This document shows, piece after piece, positions 23,828 through 34,289 of a stretch of DNA of 64,000 nucleotides (the stretch's first letter is position 1; every line of letters begins with the position of its first letter). The notes beneath the pieces were generated by a model, which saw nothing but the letters and a program-made list of their open reading frames with translations, did no database searches and was not told the origin of the DNA. This DNA comes from Dipteronia dyeriana. Its lineage: Eukaryota; Streptophyta; Magnoliopsida; Sapindales; Sapindaceae. The stretch spans positions 78,394,204 to 78,458,203 of the forward strand of contig CM065299.1 of the NCBI GenBank assembly GCA_032871835.1. Direction: 5' to 3'. The position numbers and the translations under genes were made by a program.

Positions 23828-24548
23828 TGTAAGATTTTTATAAAATTGTGAGCAACATATTACATTATATTTTGAGTTTATAAAAACCGAATTGATTGGA
23901 ATGTTTAAGTAAGTGAGAGTTGACCGGATAAAATCCGTTATTAATGTTATCAATATTTGTTGGGCTCGGTGCACCTTAGCTACATTAAAGGTGCACCTTA
24001 GCTACATTAAATACATATAGGATATGTGGTATGAATTATTGTATATGTGTGGACCTAGTGTTTCTTTTAGGACTAGCTACATTAATGTGATCAATATTTG
24101 TTGGGCTCAGTGCACCTTAACTACATTAAAGGTGCACCTTAGCTATATTAAATGTATGTAGGATATTATATGATATGAGCTATTGTATATGTGTGGGTCT
24201 AGTGTTTCTTTTAGGACTAGCCATCCTATTAGGGTTTTGAGAATCCTTTATGGGTTATGATTCTAGAAAGTTATAATATATATAAGGGGCCTTTACTCTT
24301 ACTCACATAATATTTTACCGAACTGTTTCCCCATTAGACAACCTGAGGAAGATGAGAAGAGAGTAGAAAACTTTATATTGTTTTTATTGTTTTCTTTGTT
24401 TTTTTTTTCTTTTCAGGTTATTGTGTAATTATGGATTCGTGATTAATACTCTATGACTTGGATGCTTTCTGCTACGCTTTCAAGTATACGTCTATTCATA
24501 CGTACGTATACAATACGATATTTAATTATTTCTATACATAATGCTAAA
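23828..24548 (+). repeat. 3' LTR of the LARD-like element, with internal duplications
   Basis: It is about 200 bp longer than the 5' LTR. The segment around GGGCTCGGTGCACCTTAGCT is repeated: GTGCACCTTAGCTACATTAA occurs twice in a row near 23970-24010, and a larger block from AATGTGATCAATATTTGTTG is repeated from about 24075. The rest matches the 5' LTR, including the TATA-like region and end. Confidence 0.85.
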
Positions 24549-24553
24549 CATCA

Positions 24554-24625
24554 TTCTCTATGGTAGGGTTCTCAACTCTCTCTGTCTGTCTGTCTCTTCT
24601 TGCAATCTCATATACTTATTAATTT
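24554..24625 (+). pseudogene. OST48: Displaced 3' end of the OST48 pseudogene
   Basis: Directly after the CATCA target duplication the sequence reads SFSMVGFSTL in continuation of the exon cut at 6068. The family normally ends with a similar SFSTMAGFF motif and a short membrane anchor with VYLYHK. The anchor is degenerate here. This supports insertion of the LTR element into the last OST48 exon. Confidence 0.75.
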
Positions 24626-25000
24626 CTGATCATTTTATGTAATTCGGGCTCTCTGGTTGTAGCACCAAATCTTTGAGTTGAGTTTTTATTTTGTTGCGTC
24701 TTTGGTTCATCTTTCAACTAAAATTACGCACAGAGAGTTCTCTGTTTCTTACAACTGCAAGTATTCATTTAAAAGAATTGTAGTCTCCAACTTCATCATA
24801 GATTTTTCTGTCGAAAATAAATGCGACTCTATTAGATTTCTCTTAGGTTGTGAGATACTTCATAGCCTTCTTGATTCACTTAATATGTTTTCTGATGCAG
24901 ATGGCTGGTTTTCTATCTTCAGCATGTAACTTCGAATTTTTATCTGAGAGAGAAAAAAACATATCAGTTGATAGAGCGGAGGGGTTAAATATTTTATTAC
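24626..25000. other. Non-coding flank of the OST48 remnant
   Basis: No domain or RNA gene is recognised. The ORFs at 24678-25075 look like chance. Confidence 0.4.
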
Positions 25001-25168
25001 GAGTAATGTAGACTTTTCAAATTTTTTCCAAAATTCCTTTCCAAATGGTGTTGGCATGTGAGGTGTTAATATCATATAATTTATTACAAAATCTCATGAT
25101 TTACAAGATATTGACACCTCACGTGCTTACACCATTTGGGAAGAATTTTGGGAAGCATAACATTACTC
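25001..25168. mobile_element. Foldback MITE 1 (AGTAATG termini)
   Basis: The first about 65 bp (GAGTAATGTAGACTTTTC ... GGCATGTGAGGTGTTAATATC) are mirrored as an inverted repeat by the end (GATATTGACACCTCACGTGC ... CATTACTC). The 168-bp element can fold into one long hairpin. No target duplication is obvious. Confidence 0.8.
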
Positions 25169-25749
25169 TGTTATTATAGCAGCGAGACAAATATATACGA
25201 TGTTACAATGAGTTTTCCCAGAAAATTCTTCCACTGAAACTCAGTTCGATCATTTTTGCTTTACGATAACTATTTCAGTAGTTTGATCATCTTTGAAAAC
25301 CTTACCACTAGATCCTATATTCAAAATACGTGAGATTTCCCAGAGAGTAAAAGACGTCAAAATTCAAAATGTCACATCTGTGAAATCTTGTGATTTATGT
25401 ACCAAAACCAAACAAAGTTGAGCTTTGGTCATTCTAGTAAGTTGAAAAATTTCAGAAGAACTTCAAAGGTGATGAACAGACGATTGAGGCAATCAACAAT
25501 CTCTGTACATGTACAATGACTTCTCATGAAGCCAGGCGATCACAGAATTCTGCTATCTCACAATGACTTCTCATAAACCACCTTACGAACTTTCTTGAAA
25601 CGGTGTCGTTTGGCACAACTCTAAAACAGACGATTATACACTAAACGGTGCCGTATAACTAAATGTTTTCTTGGGTTCCAAACCAGGTTGAATCATTGGC
25701 GTATTGGCCTTTTTCATCGATAGCAAAAATCTCAATAAAATCGAAAAAA

Positions 25750-25911
25750 AGTAATGTTACCTTGACCAAATCTGGTGTCCAAATGATGTGGCAACAATTA
25801 AATCTATACATTTAAATTGGATTAGTCTATGCATTTATGTATGAATTAAATGCATAGACTAGGTTGTTGCCACATCAATTGAACACCAGATTTGGAGAAT
25901 ATAGCATTATT
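25750..25911. mobile_element. Foldback MITE 2 (AGTAATG termini)
   Basis: The left arm AGTAATGTTACC ... CAAATCTGGTGTCCAAATGA and the inverted right arm ATAATGCTATAT ... CAAATCTGGTGTTCAATTGA match over about 65 bp, including GATGTGGCAACAA. The element is 162 bp with a short loop. Coding content: none. Confidence 0.8.
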
Positions 25912-26467
25912 CATAGAAAAAATATGAGCTAAGATCAACATTTTCATGTTTACGATGGATAAAAAGAAACCCTAAAATACACGGATCTTGCTTCACGAAA
26001 GTAGAATGAAAAGGCACTACCAGCGAAACTTCCGTTGTTGTGTTTGGTAAAAAAAATTGGTCTAAGAGGCCTAAATAAGTTCAATTTACTACAGTTTTGT
26101 CAAAATTTGTCATGTGCAAATAGATATTTTTAGTCGCATAACGTTGTGTAACCGGAGATTTACATTATGTAACTCCTGTCTATGGTCCTCACGTTGCTAC
26201 AATGTTGCTCGAGGTTCGGAGGTTTGTACGAGAGAAGCTCCCAGCTTTGTTGTCTTTCAATTTTGCAGGCTGATTTGGTTTGCTCTAAGATATTTTTAAT
26301 ATTTATTATAGACTTATAGTTAATAGCAGAGAAGAGAGGGACATAATCACATAAACTCATCAAAGTTACAATTCCGTTGATGTGGGAGTAAACGGTTTGT
26401 TATTGAGTCAACTTCAACTTCGTCAAACGTTCGAACATGGGTTGAGAAGTGAAGATTTGGTTAAAGT

Positions 26468-26670
26468 GAGTAATGCTAAACATCATAACCACTGTCACTA
26501 CTTTTCAATCACAACATATGTGGCAGCTGATGTGTCAATTGATGAGTTGATATACATTAATAATGATTTATCTCACTTACCCATATATCCATCCACCAAT
26601 TGATATATCAGCTGTTACATGTGTTGTGATGGAAAAATTATGATAGTGGCTATGATGCTCATTATTACTC
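26468..26670. mobile_element. Foldback MITE 3 (AGTAATG termini)
   Basis: The left arm GAGTAATGCTAAACATCATA and the inverted right arm GAGTAATAATGAGCATCATA continue as matched arms of about 75 bp through CATCACAACACATG and CAGCTGAT. Total about 203 bp with no coding content. Confidence 0.8.
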
Positions 26671-26963
26671 AAAATGTATATGTGGTTATAGATAATGGGT
26701 GAGATTAAATTTAGTTTCTGCTTTTTTTTTAAATTACAATATTTGTACCTCTCGAAAAAGGTTTGTACACCCCTTTTGGTTTTTAAGCCCTACTAATTTT
26801 TTTTAAATGATTTTTTAAAAAAACACTGAACACCACACACATGATCAAATATACCATTTCTTTTAATTTTAAAAGAACCATTTAAAATACTATATAAAAT
26901 AAGAACTATTTAAATAAATAAATTATACTTATTTAATAAATATAATCAAAGTTATAGCACTAA

Positions 26964-27616
26964 AGGCATCTCCAACCCGAATAATGAATTTGGTGCAACT
27001 TTTACATTAAAATAGTGCAACTGTTGCACTATGTCACTATTTCGTCTCTAATCCACTGCACCAAACTTTACATTAGAAAGAATATTACATATCCCTTTCT
27101 TTCCATTTTTTTTTCATATTTCTCCACAATTAATAATTACAATACGATAAGAAAATATGAAATTAATACATTAAAAGAAATTACATTTAATCAGGTAAAA
27201 TATTGCATTTATTATTAAAATGAAGTGATTTATTTTTAAAAATTGTATTTATATTTTTTAATTATATACTTCATTTTAGTTTATTATAAATGTTATTAAC
27301 AATAATAATCACATCAAAATCATTAAATGATAAAAGGACCAAATTGAAATAAATTTAATCGATTATGATAAAACCGTGATTAAATAAAACCTTTAAATAA
27401 AAGATATAATCGGAATATATTTTAATAAATAGGGTCAAACGGTAATTATTTAAAAGTTAAGGATTAGGAAAAAAATGAAAACAACACCTTCTTTTATGCA
27501 AAACGACAGTGTCGAGCAATCAGCAAACAGAAGGCACAATGAATTACACTGGACCGGAGGAGATATCTGGTGGAAATGGAAGTTGGCGTGTGAAAGGTGT
27601 ACAATTGGAGAAGCTC
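26964..27616. mobile_element. Probable Harbinger/Tourist-like MITE
   Basis: The left end AGGCATCTCCAAC and the inverted right end GAGCTTCTCCAAT agree at most positions. Both sides are flanked by TAA (26961-26963 and 27617-27619), the 3-bp duplication typical of Harbinger elements. The interior is AT-rich without transposase. Three-base duplications arise by chance easily, so confidence is moderate. Confidence 0.5.
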
Positions 27617-27619
27617 TAA

Positions 27620-28211
27620 GAAACCTAATAAACTTACATCAATAAAAGGGTAAACATATCCACGATTATTGCAAAAAAAAAAAATGCTAAAATTATTATT
27701 GGATATATAATTTTTTTTATATAAAAAAATGTATGAGATTTTTTCTTTGGTTTTGGGAAGGACCCGCCTTTGATCTCTTGATTTTTTTTTTATGGGGACA
27801 GGAGGAGGCTGCTTTTTAAGGTTTGGAAGAAAGCTAAAGTTTGAATTTGGATTATTTTTTTCTTTATTGATTTTTCCTTTTTTTTTTATTTAGTTAGTTA
27901 ACAGTAAGATAGTTATTAAATTATTATGTTTTTTCATTAAAATATTAATTACATAATTTAAGGGTAATTTTAAAATTTAAAAAATATATAAATTTAGGAT
28001 ATACATACAATTTTAAAATGATGCAATTATCATTACTTTTCTCGTTTATGTGAAAAAAAAATATCAAAATCAAAATCAACCTAACAGCACCATATAATCA
28101 ATCACATGATCAATCAAAGATATTTACTTAACATTTGACTTCCTTGAAAAAAAAATACTGGGATCATACAATGTTTGGTTGCCCAATAAGACTTGTTATA
28201 TATATATATAT
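27620..28211. other. AT-rich stretch without recognisable gene
   Basis: Long poly-T and A/T runs, ending in an alternating TA microsatellite at about 28195-28216. Nothing else seen. Confidence 0.5.
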
Positions 28212-28216
28212 ATATA

Positions 28217-29128
28217 TGTCGTATGTAAATTTTATCAGACGTACATGTCATTGACAGAGGATAAAATTGTCAAATGGACATCCGAATAGGCATTCAAAAA
28301 ATATCCTACAAGACATCACCAAAAAAGAGAAGCCCGAGTAAACAAGTATTGAACAAAACCTACTCGGTGTCAACTGACGTCATATACTACTCGGGGTCAA
28401 CTGACGTCATATACTACTCGGGATCAGTTAAAGATGCTTGGTGCTAGTCGATGACATTTTCTACTCGGGATAAGATGACGTCATTCGGGACCAGCTAATA
28501 TCGTGTTCTACTCGGGACAAACATGAAGAAAATCGAATAAAAAGCCCAGCGCGTAGCTCACATGAGTCGAGTCGTTAAAATACGTGAAGATATCCATATC
28601 AAAGAGGAATTCCAATAAGAATAGAATACCAAACAGAAAGGGTTCTAAATCAGACAACTATTTTATTTCTTCAAAAAGACTACGCTTTTACATGGAAATA
28701 AGTCCTAACTGAACTACATCACTATAGTCCCATTCGATCTCAATACAAGTCTCCGAAATAGGAAAGAAGACAGACTACTTCATACAAGTAACCAATCATA
28801 GTTAAATACGAAGATCTTTTATTACTTGTACAAAGAGGATTAGGGTTCTATGAACATATAAATAGACCCATAATCTCGTCACAAGATATACACAGGAAAT
28901 ATAGAAAAATACAGAGAGAAAAAGAGAGATCGAGAGTTGTAAATTTTTTCAATAGTGGATTTTGGCTTGGTTGATTATTCAGCCACCCGTTGACATTTCT
29001 CCGGTCATCGGAGTTTAACAACGTAAAACTTACTTCTGATTACTTTCTCCTTCTATCTCTCTTTGAAATCACAGCTAAAATCCAATTCTTGTTGACTTTT
29101 TCCATACATCCAAAAATCGACGTCAACA
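28217..29128 (+). repeat. Solo LTR (about 912 bp)
   Basis: The unit starts TGTCGTATG and ends CGTCAACA (TG...CA). It has a TATA box (CATATAAATAGACCC, about 28855-28869) about 270 bp before its end. It is flanked on both sides by ATATA within a TA-rich tract. No internal region or partner LTR of this type is seen, so recombination between two LTRs is the simplest origin. The flanking repeat is low-complexity, so the exact ends are moderately sure. Confidence 0.6.
28361..28427 (+). repeat. 27-bp tandem repeat in the solo LTR
   Basis: TACTCGG(T/G)GTCAACTGACGTCATATAC occurs at 28361-28387 and 28388-28414, then a partial third copy follows. Each unit contains the palindrome TGACGTCA, a cAMP-response/bZIP-type core. 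Related CTCGGGA-containing motifs continue to about 28515. Such repeats often act as LTR enhancers; that role is inference. Confidence 0.75.
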
Positions 29129-29144
29129 ATATATATATAAACTT

Positions 29145-29315
29145 TCACATAAGTGCGCACCGATGGAATTATATAAAGAGATATTAAATGTGAGCCACTC
29201 ATTTTACATACTTTGACTTGGCATGTATGCACTTATTAAAGCTCTTTTATAAATGAATGGTTTACATTCAATGTCCTTATATAATTCTATCAGTGCGCAT
29301 TGATAGGAAAATGAC
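29145..29315. mobile_element. Foldback MITE 4 (GTGCGCAC-type arms)
   Basis: The left arm GTGCGCACCGATGGAATTAT (from 29153) continues through ATAAAGAGATATTAAATG. It is mirrored by the right arm ending ATAATTCTATCAGTGCGCAT (to 29300), with extra flanking pairs to about 29145/29315. The centre is AT-rich. No coding sequence. Confidence 0.7.
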
Positions 29316-30182
29316 TATATATATATAATTGATTTTAGTTTGATATATAAAGCATTAATAATTATGACTTTCTCTCGAAAAAATAATAAAAATAATAAAA
29401 ATAATGATGATTGGCGTTAACACAAGTGAAAATTTCTAAAAATGACCACATGTAATATAGAAAATTCATTTTTAACCACAAACGAAAATTTAATCATTAA
29501 TAACCACTTTTTGAAAATAATTTTAGTGTAGATCCATAAAATACCGAAATACCTCTAAAATTATTTTTCTAATATGGTTTGATTTTTTTTTTCTCATCTT
29601 CTTTGACTGTCTTTTTATCATCATCATCATCTTCTTCTTCTTTTACAAATGGAACCCAATGGACATTGTACCTTGCAAATCGAACAGAAGCACACCATTG
29701 TTATTCCTACATGTCGAGGAGAAGATTTGAAGGTTTAAAGTGTTAAAGGTTTGAAGGTTTGTAAAATTTTTCCGATTTGCTCTAAATCTGTTTAAGGTGT
29801 GTAAATATCTTCAATTTTTGAATTATTTGAGTTCGAAACAGTTAGTTTAACATGATTTTAACGTTATTGCGTTATTGTTGTGTGTTTTTGTGAATAATCG
29901 AATGAATTAAAGTTTCACGAGTTTCCCAGAACATTTCAAGCTTCACTTGTTCGAAAACTTGAAATCTTCTATAAGACTCAAAGCATAACTTAAAATCGGA
30001 TATAAAAATTCGAAATGTTGATAAAACTTGAAATCTTGAGATGTTTACAGAGATTTAAAATATGGTTTCAAGTTTATACCCTAGAAAACGTTAAATTTTT
30101 AGAAAATCTAGAAATTGTATGTAAAACTTAAAATCTTACAATTTTATTTTTTTTGGAAATCAATTTTTTTTTTAGGTAAATG
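29316..30182 (+). other. 5' flank of the MULE remnant
   Basis: AT-rich sequence, probably promoter/5' UTR side of the transposase gene, since an intron-like TTTTTTTTTAGG border sits just before the coding remnant. No clear terminal inverted repeat of the MULE could be paired with the right side. Confidence 0.35.
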
Positions 30183-31090
30183 GCATACTGGCTGATAATC
30201 AAATATGGTGGCAGTGGGATGATTTTCGATATGTTGGTGGTGATACATTTGTTGAGGTGGTGTCGATTCATTTAAATTATTTAGAGTTCGAGAACTTGGT
30301 ATACCTATTCACCAAATTTGATAGAAGGTTGTATGATGTAATCATAAACAGTTTGGTTAAGACAGAGAGTGGTCGAAGAAAGTACCGATTACAAGGTAAC
30401 AGTGATGTGAGGTTTCTTTTACTTGATCAAACGGTTGTTCCAGAGCTATATGTTGATTTTGTGGAGGAAGTTGCAAGAGATGTTAGGGATTAGCTGGTAG
30501 TACCTCTACGGATATCACATATTCCCTTTGGAGTCTCTGATGCACCTCTCCTCCTTCATTTGCAACCGTTTCTGAGTCGGTTCTTGGTACCCAACAATTT
30601 GGACTTAGAACGGAGGTTCCCATATGGGATGGTGACAATAGCATTCCAAATACATATGAAGCAGATGAACAAGAAATAGTAGACGACAATGATTCATATC
30701 CGTCAGATAGCGATGAGATTCATGAACCGTGAGAGGTTTTCAGCAACCTTGAAGATGAAAGTGATCTAGACGGGCAAGATGTTGCAGACACAAACACTCA
30801 TGCCCGGAATCAGTGGCATTGTGGTGCATCCAAAAAGACATATGATGCTATACCATCTCATTGGGTTCTTCCGTTTACAGACCAATATTCCATTAGCTCG
30901 AACAAGGCTGAAGGTTCCACGTCAAAGGTGGGTACTTTTTCAAAAGGCCAGATTTTCGATACCAAGTAGAAGTTTAAAAATGAGTTTGATAATTATGCTC
31001 TAACTGAGAAGTTTAATCCAAGAATCAGACGGTATAAAAAGTACCGATTTAAGGCTGGTTGTAATGACATCAAATGTGATTTTGCACTAA

Positions 31091-32292
31091 GGCTGCGTTC
31101 GATACGCGGGACGGGACGGGACAGGACGAGACAACTTTTTGTTGTCCCACGTTTGGTGCGCCATTAACATGGGACGGGGCAGAACATCAAGGGACAAAAA
31201 CCATAAAAAGTTGTCCCACCTCACACCCTCGGCCAGACTTGTCCCATGCATGGGACAGGTCTGGAAAAGACATTTTTACCCTAAAAGCTTTTTAAATTTA
31301 CAAAACTATCAACTATAAAAAAAAACTTACCCTAAATCAGCCGCTTGTCTCTCTCTCAAACATTTCATCGCCCGCTTCTCTCTCTCAAACCCATATCTGT
31401 CTCAAACATTTCATCAGCCGCTTCTCTCTCTCAAACCCATCGGCTGCAGATCCATCTTCATCGGTGTCACGCGAACTCACCGTCTTCAGGGCACGTGAAC
31501 TCACCGTCGTCGGGGTCATGCATCCTCTCTTCACATAAAAATAGCCGTCGACCGCTTTTTTCTCTCTCTCAGACCCCACCGGCTGCAGATCCATCTTCGT
31601 CGGGGTCACGCGAACTCGCCGTCGTCGGGGTCACAAGAACTCGCCGTCGTCGGGGTCAAGAGAACTCGCCGTCGTCGGGGTCACGCATCCTCTGTTCTTT
31701 GAGCATTTTTTCACGCATCCTCTGTAAACGCACCCTAATTTAAATAAAATTGAAGTGAAATTTTCAGTTTGTTTGGGTATTTTTTCCAGATCTTTGAGCA
31801 TTTTTTCCAGATCTTGTGATATTTTTGTTTATATGGAGTGTTATAATTTTTTTTCCAGATCTTGTGATCATTTTTTTCATATTTTTGTTTATGTAGAGTG
31901 TGATCATTTTTCAGTGTTATAATTTCCAGATCATGTGTTCATTTTTCCAGATATTGTGTTATAATTTCCAGATCTTGTGATTTTATTGGAGTATAATTTT
32001 CCAGATTTTATGAGTTAGTCTTCAAACTTAATAAAATTGTTTATACATTAAGCATGACGATAAGGGTATTTTAGTCATTTGAACCTCTTGTCCTGTCCTG
32101 TCCTGTCCCAGTCGTACCAAACGTACAATAGTACAGTTAACAATTCTGTCCCAACCGTTCCAAACATCATATGGAACAACTGTTCGGTCCAGTCCCATCC
32201 CGTCCCGTCCCCTCCCGTCCCCTCCCGTCCCGTCCCCTCCCGTCCCGTCCAGTCCAGTCTTGTCTCGTCTCATCCTCGTACCAAACACACCC
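31091..32292. mobile_element. Harbinger-type non-autonomous element inside the MULE gene
   Basis: The left end GGCTGCGTTCGATACGCGGG and the inverted right end GGGTGTGTTTGGTACGAGG are similar over about 19 bp. Both sides are flanked by TAA (31088-31090, 32293-32295). Removing it rejoins the MULE frame (...CDFALRA | TCRDGYT...). The subterminal regions are GGGAC-rich (gggacgggacgggac on the left, cccgtcccgtcccctccc on the right). The interior has minisatellites and no transposase. Confidence 0.85.
31470..32000. repeat. Minisatellites within the Harbinger-type element
   Basis: A 24-bp unit with GAACTCGCCGTCGTCGGGGT is repeated about 3.5 times at 31609-31690. A longer duplicated unit (CGGCTGCAGATCCATCTTC) occurs at about 31440 and 31580. 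TTTTCCAGATCTTGTGAT-like motifs recur six or more times between 31785 and 32000. The ORF at 31345-31743 is a by-product of these repeats. Confidence 0.7.
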
Positions 32293-34289
32293 TAAGAGCC
32301 ACATGTAGGGATGGTTACACATATTCGATTGTTAGGAAATTCGTACATGTCCACACATGTAGTTTGGACACCTATGAGTCACACTTTCGGAAAGTGAATT
32401 CCATCGTTGTTGGAGAGATGTTTGCCCTAAAATTGAACACAAATGGGCATACCATTTTAGACCAATTGATATAATTACGGAAATGCACAAGCAGCACATT
32501 GTTCAAGTTTTGTACACCAAAGAATGGTGGGAAAATGAGCAAGTTAAGACTATTTTATACGGGAAACCTGAGGATTCGTACCAATTGTTGCCTGCTTACT
32601 TTCATTTTTTAAAAGTAACAAATCCTTACACCTTGACGACAATTCACGCGGATGTGAACAATAATTTCTTGTACGCTTTATTTGCACTTGGTCAGTGCAT
32701 TAAGGGGTTACAGACATTATACGTCTAGTCATTGCCACTGATGCCACTCATATGAAGGGTGTATTAGAGGGAGTTATATATGTATCATCATGCAAAGATG
32801 GCGATGAGCATTCATACCCTATAGCTTTTGGTGTAGGCAACGGTGAGACAGAAAGCTCTAGGACATGGTTCTTTGAATGACTATGAGAGGGAATTGGAGA
32901 GGTTGAGGGGATGTTGTTCGTTTCCGATCTGTATGCCAGCATTGCTAAAACATTGAGTATTGTATACCCCAATGTTCCTCACTATGTATATGTTTCTTCC
33001 ATCTTAAACAGAACTTAAAGCCCAAATTAAACAGACAGAAAGAGGTGCTTGATGTTTACTACAGAGCAGCATATTGTTCCACCTTCAGACAGTTCGACTT
33101 AGAAATGGATGAAATAAAAAAAAATTCACCAGGGAACATGTGACACTTTGATGTCCATTGGACCTGAGCGATGATCACGTTCCAATTTTTCTGAAAGAAG
33201 GTATCAAATGATGATCACGAACACTGCAGAGGTGTTGAATAATTGTATTCACAAGGCTCAGAGGTTGCCTATTACTGTAGCGATGGAGTTCTTGAGAGAT
33301 TTATTATAGAGATGGTTTAATGACAGACGTGAGCAAACAGAGAAGAACCCTACTTACTTAGGGAAGACAACAGTTGGTCATAACAAGAAGATGAATGAAT
33401 GGTCATTGACGTACCATGTATATCTCATTGAGTTGACCATATATTTAGTCAAAGATGGTAAACATGATGGGTTGGTCGATATCGAACATTGTACATGCAC
33501 TTGTCGTAACTAGAACTTATATCAGCTGCCATGTGACCACGTTGTAGCTGTTGCCAGGTATATTGTTCAATATTCTAATTCATATCAGTTTCTCATTGGT
33601 TGTTTATTGACAATCTTTAGTTTGTTTTTTTATTGGTTTTCAAAGACCAATTTCAGCTCCCTCTGTCAAGAGTACTGCAACACTTGTTAGATGCAGACAT
33701 CTTATGCCCCAACAATAAATCCAATACCTCATCCATCTGTTTGGGAAGTACCTGGTGAGCTCTATGATTGTCCTTCCACCTAATAGCAAAATGCAATCTG
33801 GTAGACCAAAAGAAATAAGAATACCTTCAGCCAGAGAGGTTCGTCAGAAATATAATTATTCTAACTGCAGCGAACAAGGTCACAATAGGATCGGATGCCC
33901 CAACCCAAGACAGAGACCAAATAATAGACAGTTAAACACATCCATAACTATTGAGCAGTCGACGTAGCTGACACAACCGACATCGTCGACACATAGACAA
34001 CGTTCCTGTAGTGTATGTCACGTACTTGGTCATAATCTCAAGACATTCCCGCTAGTTGACCGCTCCCGACGTGTGGCGGTACACCCACCGATGGCGATAC
34101 CACTCATTAGTCATTTCAATTTATGTTTAGGTTCTATTATTAACTGAAGTCAAGTAAGAACTTTTTTTTGTACCTTTTTGTGTTTTAGTAAGAACTTATA
34201 TCATGTATGAACTTAAGTTTGTAAGTTTATGTTTTAGTATTGAGAAGCCTGTTTCATTATTATAACTAGGAATTTTATGACATCAAGTT

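Larger units (their letters stand above)
6069..24548 (+). mobile_element. 18.5-kb LARD-like LTR retroelement, host of a nested copia element and three hAT-type elements
   Basis: The two LTRs (6069-6591 and 23828-24548) share start (TGTAAGATTTTTATAAAATT) and end. A 5-bp target duplication CATCA flanks the element at 6064-6068 and 24549-24553; one C seems lost at the 3' LTR end. A primer-binding site matching initiator tRNA-Met follows the 5' LTR and a purine tract precedes the 3' LTR. After subtracting the copia insertion (13746-23383) and three hAT-type insertions, about 7 kb minus 1.8 kb of internal DNA remains. It encodes no recognisable gag or pol, so it resembles a large retrotransposon derivative needing helper proteins. 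It landed in the last exon of the OST48 pseudogene. Confidence 0.85.
30183..33963 (+). pseudogene. MuDR-type (MULE) transposase, decayed and split by a Harbinger-type element
   Basis: Reading through frameshifts gives the MULE domain order. The N-terminal part has WDDFRYVGGDTFVEVVS and YRLQGNSDVRFLLLDQ, then an acidic linker. The plant MULE DNA-binding region follows (RRYKKYRFKAGCNDIKC). After the insertion at 31091-32292 come TCRDGYTYSIVRKFVHVHTC and the catalytic core (ATDATHMKGVLEGVIYVSSC, YPIAFGVGNGE, TWFFE, VSDLYASI). A SWIM zinc finger reads HCTCTCR ... QLPCDHVVAVA. A C-terminal INPIPHPSVWEVP segment is followed by a zinc knuckle NCSEQGHNRIGC. Stops lie near 30493, 30731, 30969, 32470, 32730 and 32878, among others. 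The protein would cut and move Mutator-like elements; this copy cannot. Confidence 0.85.

Noticed and set aside
26964..27616. A small gene near 27540 (ATGAATTACACTGGACCGG start)
   Set aside because: The frame closes after fewer than 20 codons and lies inside a probable MITE.
31345..31743. 132-codon ORF
   Set aside because: Its composition follows the minisatellite units of the Harbinger-type element; no domain and no conserved start context.
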